A stretch of DNA of 64,000 nt from Malus domestica (Eukaryota; Streptophyta; Magnoliopsida; Rosales; Rosaceae): positions 28,345,501 through 28,409,500 of the forward strand of contig NC_091674.1 in the NCBI RefSeq assembly GCF_042453785.1, written 5' to 3'. Shown piece after piece: positions 1 through 13,100 of this stretch (positions are counted from its first letter, which is position 1; each line of letters opens with the position of its first letter). Both the position numbers and the translations under genes were made by a program. Below the pieces are notes generated by a model, which made no database searches, was not told the DNA's origin, and was given only the letters and a program-made list of their open reading frames with translations.

Positions 1-160
1 GAACTCATCATCCATGAGAGTCGAGCATCTTTCACTCTTCCATCAAACTCAACGATTTTTTATTTTTGCTAACATGGAATAACGTTCGTGTATATGAAAA
101 ATTCAATGTTATTCATGATCAAACAGTTACAACAACGGTCATATATCACAAGCTACAAAC

Positions 161-2901
161 CTAGAACTCATCGTAACGATCGACCAGCTTAAGACCCCAG
201 CTCATATCCTCACAATGCCTCACATGAGGAACCAATGCACCTGTGTCGATTCCTGTCTTGGCCTTGCAATCGTAGAAGGGAGGTGCGTGGAAGCAAGGCT
301 CCATTGACATTGCTCGTCGACAAGGAGGATTGGGTGCTGTACTGTTCTCCGGTTTGTAGAGTATCCACGGTGTCAGCCCCCCAAGACTCTGCGCGACATA
401 CCCAAATGTTGACCATGAGCTTGTGACCAACACATCTGTCAAGCTTAGTAGATACATTTCGGCCCATGCCTTGCGGTTGTGCGTATGCTTCTCAGTTTGT
501 TGATACTCCTCGTGACTCGGCTGGAAAATGCCAACCACCTCCCCTGTCACAGTAGGATGCTCCCAGTACATGTCTCTTAGCTTCTCAGAGTAACCAGAGC
601 TTAAAGATGTCATCATCACAGCTTTAGACTTTGGGTTTCCCGATGGACTGACGATGAAATCCTGCCGGTTGAGTTCAGGTAGCAGCTTCTCCTTCAATGC
701 ACAGGATAGGATCTGATCAAACACGTGTTCAAAGGGGCCAATCCCAGTATCAAAGACTCTGATCTGGATGCCTATTCTTTCATCTGCTTTTGCTAAATAA
801 GCTTGATAGTATCTAGTAATCAATCCCCATACGACATTTGTGGGGTGGAACAGGTATCGACCCAAAAAATGGAAGGCTGTTTCCTTCCTTGGGAAGAGTT
901 TATGTAGTTCCTGCTCGAAAGATGGGATCAAGAAAAGAGACGGGACAAAATAGTTATCTGTTTTCATGATCAACCACGGTATCCTTTCAAGGAAAGCCTG
1001 ATCTTGATTGCAGAAGAAAAGCTTATCTTGATCATCGTAATCATGAGCTAGATGGAGATACACAAAAGATGGCCTCACCGAATCATCTGAATTTGTAAAG
1101 TTACTAGTCTTCAGCATCTTCCCATAACAGTGAGGAGATTTCTGATCCAAGCTGTTGAACTGGTCCTTAAGGGGGAAATCCGTGGGAAGAAACCATGAGA
1201 CTTCTGGAAATGGTTCACAGAAGAGGTCAACCATGTCAACTCCAGGGTCCACTAGTAGAACCCGGTTTGTCAGGAGAGCGTAAAGAAACACTGAAGCTAG
1301 GGTCAGTATCCTATTCCCTAATCCACTAAAGGAAATCCATACCACATAGTTACAATCCAAGGAGCTTGTGCCATGGCCAGACTTGAGTTGTTCCAGGGTT
1401 TTGTTATAGGCTTTGGTGTAAGGTCCACAACGTTTATGCAGAGCTTCATAGCTTCGTAACTTGGATATAAGGTAAGAAGAAGGTCTGTAAGGCAGTTCTT
1501 TACGATATGAAGCTGACTGGTACCTGCTGACACAATATCCTTCATCAAATCCATCAGCGAGAAGGCCGCCAAGCAATTTATCCTCTGGCACCTTAACAGA
1601 CTGAGAAAACTGATCTTCTAAACCTACGGATGGCAAAAGGAAAAAAGAACGATACAATTCTTAGAACCTATGAATATTCAAATAACATACGGAGAGCTTT
1701 ATCACCATCATGGTTGCATCATATAACTCACAAAGCAGTCAGACCAGGATCTTTACATGAATAGGATACTTGAAAGCAAAAGAAAATAATTGAACCACGA
1801 GATCAAAAACAAAGAAGTGTGATAACACACATATATAGGAAATTTGGTTATAAACAAAGTAGTCGGAAATCGGAACAAACAGACAACTAAACAACCTAGT
1901 TGAAAATGGAAAATAGCAGTTGGTAAGTAATCAAGCGAGCTAAGTTGGCTTTCACCAACTTGGATAATTCAAAGATCTGAATACAGCAAATCAGCCACGA
2001 GAACACTAATCTAATGACCCGAAAACAAAAAATAAAACAACACGAGACTTCATAAACAAGAGACTAGAGAAAACCAGCCAATGAAGCTGATGAAGTGCAG
2101 GACTTGATCCAAGCTGGAGGCACTAGGACAACAAAATGCCAAGCAGTTGAAAAAGGACAAAACTTTAGCCCAACCCGAACTAGTAAAATTGTTCAGCATA
2201 TCAGATCAAGTAGTTCCAAGTTCACCTTGCTCCCCAAACTACCAGAATATATGGGTCTGTTTGTAAGTTCTTTTAAAATAACCGAATTCGCTTTCTGATC
2301 ACCAAAATCGCTTTTGACCATGTTCGGCAGGAAAAGTTCAAAGTTCTTTTTCAAGATTCAGGAAGCGCATGCATTGTTATGAAAAGTTTTCATGTGTTTC
2401 TAATAGATTATAAAAGCGCTTTTGAAAGAAGCATTTCCAAACGAGAACTGCAATGCAGCTGAACCAAAAAGCTTCAGAAATGTCAATCTGATAGCTCTTC
2501 TTTCAGCATACGACCCAACAAACAAAATCTCAAATCCAGTCAAAACAAAGACAAAAACTTGGTGCAAAAATCACAGTGAAAGTAAAACCCATAAGCCAAA
2601 GTTAACCAAAACCCACTACATAATATTAAAATTTGAGCTTAAATCTGTTACCTTTTCTGGGTTCCACTTCAAGAACTGCAGCTTTTGAAGTTTCGAAAAC
2701 AGCATCCGAAGGCGGGTCTCTGAGAACCACATTCACCGAGAACAAAACCGAAAACAGAATCAAGGCAGCCACAAAGATCCCCATCACCTTCATCGAACCC
2801 GACGCAGATTTCCTATCCGGGTCCCTCAGAGCACTACGGGTATCCAAATCCAAATGCTTCGACAAATCATCAGCATCAAGGTTTTGCTTGAACCTCTTCA
2901 T
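161..2901 (-). CDS. FUT1-like: Galactoside 2-alpha-L-fucosyltransferase (GT37, xyloglucan FUT1-like)
   Basis: Two exons, complement(2652..2901) then complement(161..1623), joined by a phase-1 GT-AG intron, give 570 residues, the usual size for plant GT37 enzymes (roughly 530-560). Residues about 36-60 form one hydrophobic segment after a short basic N-terminus, the type II Golgi signal-anchor layout. The catalytic part shows SGLGNRIL (about 182-190), the alpha-1,2-fucosyltransferase motif IGIQIRVF (367-374) and TSSWSTFGYVAQSLGG (484-499). Known family role: moving L-fucose from GDP-fucose onto galactose of xyloglucan or arabinogalactan side chains in the Golgi lumen. The start ATG at 2899-2901 is the first in the exon 1 frame; exon 2 extends in-frame upstream of the acceptor only through an intron-derived TTG. 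The 1-kb intron holds a piece (about 2290-2480) resembling the Tourist-like MITE near 5 kb. Which of the paralogous FUT genes this is cannot be told. Confidence 0.93.
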
Positions 2902-3181
2902 CTTCTGAAAAACTTCATCTGGGTACTGCGGAGACCCGGATCAGCGTTCGCTTCGAGGAAATGGTATTCTGATCTGGGTCTATTTGGATCGATGTGTGGG
3001 TCGGGTCGTAGAAGTGTTTCTTCCAGTGACTGGTGTCGGACTTTGGGGCGAAGAAGAAGTAGCAGCCGTGGGATGGGATACACTGTAGCCGGTATTGTGT
3101 GAGATTTTGTGCAATCGGACAGCTGGCCAATAGTGGCAGGCACGTTACATCTAATTTGTCGGTGCTTGCACCATTGACCAT

Positions 3182-4199
3182 GGCTTTTATATATTAAATT
3201 AAATCTACGGCAAATGCTACGACGATTAAAATTTTAAATCAAATGAATAAGAAATAATTATGTTAATTAATATTTAAATAATAATTACATTATCAATAAT
3301 TATATTATTTGGTTTATAAAATTTGATATGAAAATTTACACACCCTTGTTAACCATCACACACATCGCTCGCTGTCAAATCTAATAGATTGAAGATGATT
3401 AAATGACAAAAATTAATAAAAAATGTGTAAAATGATGTATAAATAGCACCACTCTATATTTAAAGTCCCAACATTTTCTCAATTTTTTTGTTTTTAGAAA
3501 AACAAAAAAATGATTGCACGAAACTCCCCTTGCGAAACCTATTTGGGCAAAAGAAATTTGGTTTTGTTTTTGGAGAAACTTTTTTCAACTGTTCGGTATT
3601 CAAGCGAATACTCTACTTTATGCGTTATAAAATAAGTAGAGGTACAGAAAAATATATATTATTTCCTCCAATTGTACTACAATATGTGAAGTTCAAGTAT
3701 TGCTTGATGCTAGATACTTGAAAAAATCTCTCATATCATACCATGTATTAGTGCATCACACTCCACTTTAGTAAATAAATTTTCTACAAAAATATCTACA
3801 TTTTGACGGGCCATGATGTTCATGTAAGCGTTTCGAGCTTGCAAAAAGGATATATGTGATTAGCGCCAGCTCGGGTCTTGAACTTCATACATCATAATCG
3901 GAGCTGATCAAATATAATTTTTGAGAAGCAGTTACCAATGTCTACGCATGGATAGAGAGATAATGTTGGTTAACTCTCTCCTCTTTAGATGATCAATCCC
4001 TTGAAATATTCCACACTAAAACTCCACTTTTATTGAATCATAAGCTTATTTCAGTTACAAACATGTTATTCTTTACCCCCCGGGGCGGGGGGGGGGGGCG
4101 CAAGGAGCTTTGATGTTGCCGCATTTGTTGGAACAATCAAGGAAGAGGGGGGCTCGGATGCTTGAAGTTGCAATTGTTCGAGCAGTGTTGTATGCACCT
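3182..4199. other. Intergenic, AT-rich, no gene seen
   Basis: This stretch lies between the divergent upstream region of the fucosyltransferase gene and the 3' side of the first thionin-like gene. It is AT-rich with no codable exon that I can recognise. From about 3810 it begins the tandem-duplicated thionin-like unit: the block around 3820-3895 (cgtttcgagcttgcaaaaag...cagctcgggtc) recurs near 5795-5858. A short C/G homopolymer run at 4076-4100 may be a sequencing or assembly weak spot. Confidence 0.6.
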
Positions 4200-4609
4200 T
4201 TACACTTTCTCTTCATCTGAGGCGATAAAACTCAAGTATAGTTAGCGTTGTATTCACTTACTAATTGATTAGCGCTTAATGTTTATATATGTGAGATAAT
4301 AAGAGAAATGAGAGGATCAAATAACGATACAGATCGAGAAAGGAAATGGTATATACCGACGGCAAACTCGACACATTGGTGAACTGAACAACCAAGTTTG
4401 CAGTGGTGAATTGCTTGATCATTGACATCAACATTTTGAAGCTGCGGAGGGCACTGCCCCAAGCATAGTGTAACACATAGTTGAGGTAGCAATGGGCAAG
4501 GGCTTAGGCAATTTATGTAACAAGTACTAACTGCGCTAGTTTTATATCCAGTAACTATCAGGATTATCATATCCATAAAAAAGCTTGCTTGAACACTCTT
4601 CCTCTCCAT
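4200..4609 (-). CDS. Thionin-like cysteine-rich secreted peptide, copy 1
   Basis: Exon 1 complement(4357..4609) and a tiny exon 2 complement(4200..4216), spliced phase 1 across a 140-bp intron, give 89 residues. The N-terminus has a basic start and a hydrophobic stretch (about residues 9-24), consistent with a signal peptide. The mature part has nine cysteines in spaced pairs (CYINC, LSPC, QLC, TLC, GQC, HHC, LGC, HQC) and a conserved PPQLQNVDVNDQAIHHCK block. This pattern matches plant thionin-like peptides, proposed to be secreted defence or signalling peptides; function here is inferred from family only. Copy 2 at 14899-15370 is a paralogue in the same orientation, and the second exon is chosen because both copies then end in a similar short acidic/basic tail. 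Without splicing the frame runs on into the intron, which is less likely. Confidence 0.75.
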
Positions 4610-4884
4610 TTTCCGAATTTTTTTAATATTTCACTTATGAGAACTCTTAATATCTTGGTTAAATCAAGAACTAGAGTACACCTTTTAATTGGTCTCATTT
4701 TCTAAACCTACCATTGAATTATTAGGCAAGTAAATCGGATTCGATATTTACAGATTTTGTTCATAACTCAGATAATCTAATGACTACTAGTATGAAGAAG
4801 ATGAATGGTTCATGGTTTTAACGAAATTCCAATTGAGGAAGATTTCAAAATTAATTGCAGATTGTGCTTACAAATGAAGTCTAA

Positions 4885-5120
4885 GGGCACATTTGAATAT
4901 ACTTTTAAAATGACTGAAAGCGCTTTTAGAGAAAAATATTGTTGGGCTCCAAAATCACTTTAAGTGCTTTCTGCAAGAAACACCAGTTATGTGCTGCTTC
5001 CAGGAAACATTTTAAGTGCTTTTCTCTAAGATTTACTTGTATCTTTACTAAATATTGGTTCTAAAAATATTTTTACTAAAAACGCTTTCAATTATTTTAA
5101 AAGCACATCCAAACGAACTC
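4885..5120. mobile_element. Tourist-like (PIF/Harbinger) MITE
   Basis: A 236-bp element bounded by TAA direct repeats at 4882-4884 and 5121-5123. Its ends are inverted relatives: GGGCACATTTGAATATAC on the left and, read on the other strand, GAGTTCGTTTGGATGTGC on the right, with AAGCGCTTTT subterminal blocks. It is absent from the paralogous position in the second thionin-like unit (about 15630), where the flanks are continuous. TAA target duplication and GGG-type termini fit Tourist MITEs. No coding capacity. Confidence 0.8.
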
Positions 5121-5784
5121 TAAGTTGTTGCATCCACCTAACCGTTGGTTTTCTCCCCATTTGTTTAAGGGGTTGTCTTAAATTGTTTTTGTTAGGGGAA
5201 AAACCTTCATTAGAAGAAAAACATACAAATTTCTTCCTTTTCAAACTCATTTTCGTAGTGGCTCAGACTGGATATTATTGGAACTGAATTCAAACTAATT
5301 TTATAGAGCCTCACCCTTAAGAGACAATATGTTATTTCGTCGTCCAATTTAATAAGTTCAATATCAACGCAGATAAATTCCTAAAACAACAACCATAACA
5401 TTGGCCAAATTGAATGAAAAGAGTCGAGTCCAAAAAGGCCTTTCCAGTATGCGCTAATTATATATCTCATCTTTAAACCAAGGTTTTGATTCAACCATAA
5501 TACATAAGCAAGCATAAATTTTTAAAAAACCCCTTTGGAACCTAAAGCATTTTCCTCTATGGAGCAAATTTTTCGTTTTGATCTTTCAAGTACTCAATCT
5601 TGTGTACTTTTGAGTACTTATTCACCGAAAGCGAGAAAATTCACACAGCATAATTGACCAAATTTTATTTGCAACACAAAAATTCATCATAATTTTGATC
5701 CTGCTATGTATTTTTAGATGCACAAAGTTCGCTTTGGTGCCTCTACAGACTCTTCTTCTGTGTCATCTAAGACCAGGACGATAT

Positions 5785-6322
5785 TCACGGAAACGTTTCT
5801 AGCCTGCAAAAAGGATATGACCACCGCCAGCTCGGGTCATGTACCGTACATTGTGTGCACGTATAGATTTTGACAGCATTGCTTAAGCCGTACATTGTGT
5901 GCACAGAACGAACTCAGTCTGAGCTGTGATTGTGCAGCCATGCCTTATGCTGCAATGGATTATTGTTGAAAGTGTTGAGTATATTTCGGCCTCTAGAGTT
6001 AGCTACCATGTTCTCTAGGGTTAGTCTTTTCTTTGATTTAATTAAGGGAGATGATTGATTGGTGAAAGTTGTTGTAAGGCTTAGACTAGGCTACTTTCTT
6101 TTCCTTGATTTAAGGGAGATGATTGATTGATGAAAGTTGTTGTAAGGCTTAGACTAGGCTAGTTAGCTTTGCTTTTTCTTTGTCTTTGTCGGCTGCTTGC
6201 AGCAGCCATCTCACCCTTCTTTCTTTCTTCTTTCTTTCTTTCTCCACTCCTTCCTCATATATACCTGAACCATTGTACATTGAACTTATGATATATATTA
6301 CAAATTAAAGCCATAATTTCTA
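5785..6322. other. Start of thionin unit 2; local tandem repeat, microsatellite, LINE target site
   Basis: No gene is visible. A roughly 65-bp block (agggagatgattgatt...aggcttagactaggct) is repeated in tandem at about 6031-6093 and 6102-6162. A pyrimidine microsatellite of TTTC units follows at about 6216-6243. The last 13-16 bases (6307-6322, aaagccataatttcta) are the left target-site duplication of the LINE and recur right after its poly(A) at 14421-14436. Confidence 0.7.
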
Positions 6323-6388
6323 AAAGTTAATACTTCGTCTCTCTAGCCTTTTCTCTCCTCCGTGAGAGCCATTCCCTCCTCCGTGAGG

Positions 6389-8326
6389 GTCCCTCCTTTG
6401 TGGGGGTCTGCCAGTGACTCTGAACCATCCTCCGGTTTTTGTCCTCAGTCTCTTAATGAGATCTATTCCTACCTCCTGGACTTCAATTTTCTTCCGATTT
6501 AATTCTAGAGTCTTAGTATATTTTACCCTAATCTTAGTATATTTTGGTTAATATATTGGAAGAATTTTAATACTTTGAATTGTATTTTCAATATAGGAAT
6601 TTCAACTTCCTCTGGAGCAAAACAGGACCAAATGGACGAATTTTGGAGTAATTCCAGTTGGAGGACGTTCGTTAGTCACTTAGCGTGATCGTATCAAAAT
6701 TTGGGATTTTTCCCCGGCAACGGCGCCATTTTCTTGATAGGATTTTTACTACTCATGTGAACGGGCTTAAATCTCCTATTTTACTTGCAAGAATCACAAG
6801 GTTATTGTAGTATAAACGAATCTCGCAAGGTCGTCTCCACATGAATTATTAAATAATTTGAAACTAATCAGATTTCATTTAATTATTGTAGAGTAGAAAT
6901 TGAGGTGATTGCTTTTATAACCTAATTAAAATAAAACGAAATTAATGACTTAAAATAAACAATCTGCAATATTAGAGCTAGAGAGAAAAGAAAACAGTTT
7001 TGGGAGAATAAAATTAAGAAAGCACTAGGGTTCCACCATCACCTAGCAATCCTATGAATTTTTACCGATTACTTATGATCTACACATGCCACTTTGAAGG
7101 TTAGATTTTCCTAATTCATATTTTACTTGGAACCTCCAACATAGAACGTATATCTAACATGCAACCCATCCGGACGTTCGGATCAAATCTGAACATGAAA
7201 GACTCATTATGCTTTATGAAAATCCTTTGAAAAACCATGCAATCATCAAGACGTGATATTCATCCTAAGTGAAATTACAATTATTAATCACAAGAAGCCA
7301 GCGTCAATTTCAGGGAACCTTCCGACCAAAATTGCATCAAATTACTTTTCTAAAGATCCTAATGGTGATCAGGCATTAAGACAATTAGATAGTTTATATC
7401 CCGGTGATTAACAATTCAAAGTATGCATGCAATCAATCATAAGTAATTGAATAAAAATCACATATTCATGCTAAGGCTCAAGGCTTCGCCCTAGCAATAG
7501 AAATTAGTTCCGCATATTCATAATTGAAATCATAGAAAATATATTCAAGAAAATGATTGAAAGCACCTTCAAGTAAAAAGTCTTCAAAACCCTAACAATT
7601 CTCTGTCTCCAAAATTGCATCAAAGAAAGCGTAAGGAAATATGGTAGACGGCCAAGCCATATATCTGCCAAGCCTCCCACACAAACCCTAGGAAACTAAA
7701 ATTAATTCCAATCCCCACAAAAACTTAGGAAACATAACCCTAAATTAAATGATAAAATTCGTCTAAAATCTGAACAGCCACTTTTTGACGCATAAGCTGC
7801 TCCAAAACTGGCCCAATATAGCTGGATTTAATGTTTGGAATATTCTGAACACTTTTCCAGAAGGCCACGAACCCATCCGATGTCATCTTGGGCTCCAAAA
7901 ATGCAATTTAAGCCCAAAAACGTCATTTTCCAGCACTGCGCACTGCTTCTTTATTTTATAGCCAGAAAATAACCGCTTGGTGGAAAAATCTCAAATTTTA
8001 ATAAGATCACGCTAAGTGACTAACGAACGTCCTCCAACTGGAATTACTCCAAAATTCGTCCATTTGGTCCTGTTTTTCTCCAGAGGAAGTCGAAAGTCTT
8101 ATATTGAAAATACAATTCAAAGTATCAAAATTCTTCCAATATATTAACCAAAATATACTAAGATTAGTGTAAAATATATAATATAAAATCTACTCATCAG
8201 TCCCTCCTTTGTGGGGTTCTGCCAGTGACTCTGAACCATCCTCCGGTTTTTGTCCTCAGTCTCTTAATGAGATCTATTCCTACCTCCTGGACTTCAATTT
8301 TCTTCCGATTTAATTCTAGGGTCTTA
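6389..8326. repeat. 127-bp direct duplication flanking the inverted-repeat element
   Basis: The segments 6389-6515 and 8200-8326 are almost identical: both run from gtccctcctttgtgggg to ttctag(a/g)gtctta, with only two or so mismatches seen. They lie exactly on either side of the 1.68-kb inverted-repeat element. They could be a very long target duplication made during repair, or two tandem monomers of the LINE 5' leader with the element placed between them. Confidence 0.85.
6516..8199. mobile_element. Foldback-like element with about 195-bp inverted terminal repeats
   Basis: The left arm (about 6516-6710) and the right arm (about 7990-8185) are reverse complements over nearly their whole length. 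For example, ggacgttcgttagtcactta (6663-6682) is mirrored by taagtgactaacgaacgtcc (8013-8032). The interior of about 1.3 kb has no long open frame. Just inside the left arm is a GC-rich motif, ccccggcaacggcgcca (6712-6728). Long inverted arms without coding capacity suggest a foldback or Mutator-like non-autonomous transposon, but no clean short target duplication is visible, so the class is open. Confidence 0.75.
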
Positions 8327-8433
8327 TTCCAACCCCTTTGCCTTTCCCCTTATTCTTTTCCGCGAATTTACTCCTCACCTACCTAAATCTTTTAGAGTAA
8401 CTCCTTGATCCCTCTGCCTCCTTCAAGCTTTAA

Positions 8434-9840
8434 TTGTACTTTCCAGAAACGCTCTCTCCGCCCCGAGTGTCAGTTTATCCCATCCAGGTCAGATCTAGGT
8501 CTGCGGGTCTTGTCTCTGGGATGATAGGAAGGTGGACAAGAGGATCTCTTCCTCTCAGACATAATTACCATGGCAAATCGAAGAAAAAAGATAGCACAAC
8601 CCCACAGTGGGGTGGGTCGGGCCTTAACTTTCTCCCACCAAATCCAGGCAAAAAAGTAATATCTCCAAATCCTCTTCAGCAATCTTCACCAACAACAACA
8701 GCCAACTACCCAAGAGTATTCAATGGTGGTATTAATGAAGAGGTATGTTGCAATAATGGGATACAATCCTCTATTTGCCTGCTTGTGGTTATTTTATACA
8801 CCCAGTTATTCCTTAACAGATTGAAGAACAGTGAGAGAGATACGGGAAAAAACAGGAAAAACAAGGGTAGAAAGTCTAATCGTTTACTGTGTTCTACTGG
8901 GTTAATTATTCCCTGGGAAACCTACCAAGTGCAACAACAAATGGCAGGAGATGGAGTGGATGATCTTGTGGTCCACTTGGAGAAAAGCATGGATCTATCT
9001 ACTGTGGAACAAGGAATTAAATTGGTGGGTACTGCTTTGGTCAGTAAAACGCTTAACAAATGGGGGGTTCGCAACATTCTCAAATCTGCCTGATAGAGGT
9101 GGGGAGACATAGAGATTAAGTGGGTCAAAGATAATACTTTTGTTATTAAGGTTAATGATGAAATTACTGCTGCTAAAATTATTAACCAGGTCCCATGGGC
9201 GATTATGAAGCAAAATTTCTCTGTTAAAAGATGGCCCCTAGAGCTAGCCTTGGAGGAAATAGACTTGCATACAATCTCGTTTTGGATTCAAATAAGGGGA
9301 GTGCCGCCTTCTCTGAGCTCTGAGGCGAACATCAGGCGATTGGCATCCAAGATTGGGAAAGTCCAGGCAGTGGAAGATCCAGCCAAAACTAGGGTTTTTT
9401 TAGAGTGAAAGTGGAGGTGGATACTGCAAATCCTTTAACTACAGGGTGTTGGCTACCCAGGGAAAACAATACAGAATCGTGGATTGAATTTAGGTACGAA
9501 AGGCTACAGGATTTTTGCTATCGATGTGGGAGAATTGGACACCCAAACACTGAATGTACCTTTGAAGCAGTTAAATGTGAGATGGCTGGATATGGAGAAT
9601 GGACTAAAACGGCTCCAATTAGGGATATCAGTGAGTATCCAAAGCCGCTGCCCATTACCTTGGGGGAACACAGTTTTGCATGAGCATCGCGTGTGGGCCG
9701 AATGCATCCGAATAGAAAACAAGGGGCTTATGGTAATGGAGATGGAGATGCCACATGAGGAGAAAGGAAAAGAGCAGATGGGGGGAAGGAATTCCCCAGA
9801 ATGCAGATCTTTTACTCTCAACCTGAGCAGACAAGTCAAA
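8434..9840 (+). pseudogene. LINE ORF1 remnant (DUF4283-like plus CCHC zinc knuckle)
   Basis: A broken ORF1. One frame reads through 8434-9408 apart from an adjacent TGA-TAG pair at 9091-9096, then shifts frame near a T-run at 9395-9400 and continues from 9405 to 9683. The middle holds the DUF4283-like region of plant LINE ORF1 proteins (SFWIQIRGVPPSL). The end holds a zinc knuckle CYRCGRIGHPNTEC at about 9516-9557 (CX2CX4HX4C). The protein would bind element RNA. The true initiator is uncertain, and the part after 9683 is again out of frame. Confidence 0.8.
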
Positions 9841-10105
9841 TGACATCCCTCAGTAGGGGCAGTTCGAAAGTTGAGTGTAACTTGGATCCAATTGTAGTGG
9901 GGGCAGGAATAAAAAATAAAAGGGAGTGGGAAGCAACCAACAGAGATGTGGGGCAATCACCTCGAAAGAAATCCAAAGTTGTGGAAGGAAATAAGGGGGC
10001 TAATGACAATGAAGGGGAAGGCGATAAGAATGCCTTGTTCACGGAAAATGCGGGATCTTCTTCCCGAGGCGGTGGCGGCTGGCCTTCAACAGCCACAACA
10101 TCGCC

Positions 10106-13100
10106 ATGACACACTTATTTTGGAACTGCCGTGGTCTAGGGTCTGACATGGTAGTTCGAGCCCTTCATGGGCAAATGAGGGAACACAGACCCTCTATGAT
10201 TTTTCTCTCGGAAACAAAAATGAAAGATCATAGAATAATAGGGGTGAGAAGGAGAATAGGATATGCTAATGGTTTTAATGTTGCACCAATTGGCAGAGCG
10301 GGTGGCCTCAGCCTATGGTGGGACGACTCGATTCAGGTGGAGATTACAGATTCTTCTAAGCATCTCATTGATGCTCGCTGCTGTATTGTTGAATCGGGAG
10401 TGGTGTTTCGGTTTACCGGTACATACGGCACGTCTTACAGGGCTGAGAAAAAAGTCATTTGGAGGGGAATGATTCAAAATTTCAGACCGGATAGTATCCC
10501 TTGGATTTGTGGTGGTGATTTCAATGAGTTCTTATGGGATCATGAGAAAGTGGGTGGTGCTGAAGTAAGATACAACCGGCCAAGGTACTTGGAGGAATTC
10601 ATGAATAAGGTGGAGGTCTTGGATTTAGGCTTCAATGGCCAAAAATTCACTTGGCGGGGGACTCAAAATGGGCAACTAGTTGAGGCCCGATTAGATAGGG
10701 TTCTGGTCAACGATCGTTGGTTGTTTACTTGGCCGGACTCTTTTGTTACTAACGCCATGACTCTTGGGTCTGACCATTGTCCTGTTTTACTGCATTGTGA
10801 ATAGAAAGCTGTTATAAAGAAAAAGATGTTCCGTTTTGAGGCTTTCTGGACCAAGGATGCCGAGTGTAAAGAGATCGTGAGGAAAGCTTGGGAGAGGAGC
10901 TGTGATGGTAATCTGTTACAGAAATGGAATAAAAAGCTGCATTTATGCCGTACCACTTTAACTAGCTGGAGTAAGGCAAAATTTCATCAGAGGGGGAGAC
11001 AGATTAAGGATATGATGGTTCAATTGGGACGGTTACAAGAGAATTGGGGTCGAAATGCGAAAGAGATTGATTCACTTTCAAAACAGGTTGATCTCTTGTG
11101 GAGACAAGAAGAGTGCTATTGGCAGCAAAGATCTAGAGTTCAATGGCTTAGGGAAGGGGATGCTAATACGAAGTTTTTTCATCAGTCTACTCTGCATAGA
11201 AGAAGAAGAAACAAGGTGGTTTCTTTAAAAAATAGCAACGGGAATTGGATCGAGAACCCTAATCATGTCCGGTGTTTGTTTGATGAGTACTTCATGGAAC
11301 TCTTCACGTCATCGGGTCATCGGGAATGGGGTAATTTATTAGACTGTGTTTCCCAAAAAATTTCAGATGAAATGAATGTGTCTCTTTTGGCAGTGGTCTC
11401 GAGCGATAAAGTCAGGGCAACTGTCTTGCAGATGGGGAGTTTAAAAGCTCCGGGCCCAGACGGCTTTCCTGGAATCTTTTATCAAGCTAATTGGGATATC
11501 ATTGCTACGGAGGTAAATGAGATTATTTGGGAAATGATGAATGGAACGGAAAACCCAGGGCGAATCAACGCTACTCACTTGGTGCTAATTCCGAAGGTTC
11601 TTAAATCGGAATCTGTTGCTCAATTTCGTCCGATTAGCTTATGTAACTATTCTTATAAGGTGTTTTCCAAGGTTTTGGCAAATCGTCTCAAGGTGGTTCT
11701 GTCGGTTTTGATTTCTCCTTCCCAAAATGCTTTTGTTGCGGAGAGGCAAATACATGACAATATTGGAATTGCACATGAACTTTTTCATTTCCTAAAAACA
11801 AGGAAAGCAAGGAGCCATTTTGAATTGGGAATAAAGTTGAATATGCAAAAGGCCTATGATAGGGTGGAGTGGGATTTTTTAATGGCAATTATGGAAAAGA
11901 TGGGGTTCGATGATAGATGGAGAAAGCTGATTTTTTGCTGTATTTCGTCGGTCAATTTTGCCATCATGCTAAATGGTCAACCGGGACCCAAATTTGCTCA
12001 TTCTCATGGTCTTCGACAAGGTGATCCAATCTCCCCGTACCTTTTCCTTCTGGTCAGTGAAGTTATTTCTCTGCTTATTCAATAGGCTAGTGACAGGAAG
12101 TGGATTGGGGGTGCAGATGAGCCCGTCGGGTCCGAGTATTTCCCACATTCTATTTGCTGATGATACTCTTATCTTTCTTAAGGCGGAGGAAATGAATTGC
12201 AGGCATCTAATTCAGTTGATAGATAAGTTCTGTGCGGCTTCGGGGCAACATGTTAATAAGTCTAAGTCTAGTGTTTGTTTTGGCTCCAATGTGCTTGAGG
12301 AGGTCTCTCGACATCTAGCAGTTATTCTCGGGTTTGAGAGGGTGGGAGATCCGGGGATTTATCTCGGGGTTCCTGCTATGTGGGGAAGATCAAAGAAAGC
12401 CGGTCTTGCCTATGTTAAAGGGAGGCTTTTGGATAAGATGCAAGGTTGGAAAAAATCAACGTTTTCGCAAGCCGGTCGGGAAATCCTGATTAAGGCTGTG
12501 GCACAAGTTATCCCGGCTTATCTAATGAATTTGTTTAAGTTTCCTATATCGTTTTGTCACGAAATGGATGCCTTGATCTCTAAATTTTGGTGGGGTCAAC
12601 AACAGAGTGAAAATAAGATACACTGGGTTTCCAGGGAGAGGATGGGTCGGCCGAAGGAGGATGGTGGCCTCGGCCTTAGGAGCTTTGTGTTATTCAATGA
12701 CGCTCTGTTGGCCAAACAGTGTTGGAGGCTGATTATGGAACCTAATTTTTATGGGCACTTGTGCTTAAGGCCTGTTATTTTCCTAATTGCTCTTTCCTTG
12801 ATGCTAAGAAGGGTGGATGAGCTTCCTGGGTGTGGTCTAGCCTCATAACTGGAAGAGATATTCTTAGGGAAGGTGCTCATTGACAGATCATGGATGGAAA
12901 TGATACGAGGGTTTGGGTGGACAGATGGCTCCCCTCCATTCTTTTGGGTAGACCGTCCCCATTGGGCTCGATTCAAGTCTCGAAAAATCTGATGGTGAAG
13001 TCACTGATTAGTCCTGTGAATGGGGAATGGGAAATTGAATTTTTAAAACCTTTCTTGACGGAATCTGAGGTTAAGGCAATCTTGGCTATGCATACTAGTG

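Larger units (their letters stand above)
3810..5570. repeat. Thionin-like tandem duplication unit 1
   Basis: This segment is paralogous to a second unit that begins near 5785, is interrupted by the LINE at 6323-14423, and continues to about 16600. Matching landmarks are the cagctcgggtc block (3870/5845), the block cacttttattgaatcata (about 4025 and 14790), the thionin-like exons, the attattaggca block 5' of each gene (4719/15497), and tctaagt..gttgca..cacct (5120/15630). The two units differ mainly by which transposable elements landed in them. Boundaries are approximate because they were matched by eye. Confidence 0.7.

Noticed and set aside
2633-3181. Overlapping open frames on both strands around the fucosyltransferase first exon
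   Set aside because: They are shadows of exon 1 and its upstream region; only the minus-strand exon with the membrane anchor matches a known family and splices correctly.
4076-4100. C/G homopolymer run as a possible quadruplex or regulatory site
   Set aside because: Flush C then G runs of this kind are typical sequencing or assembly noise; the paralogous flank lacks it.
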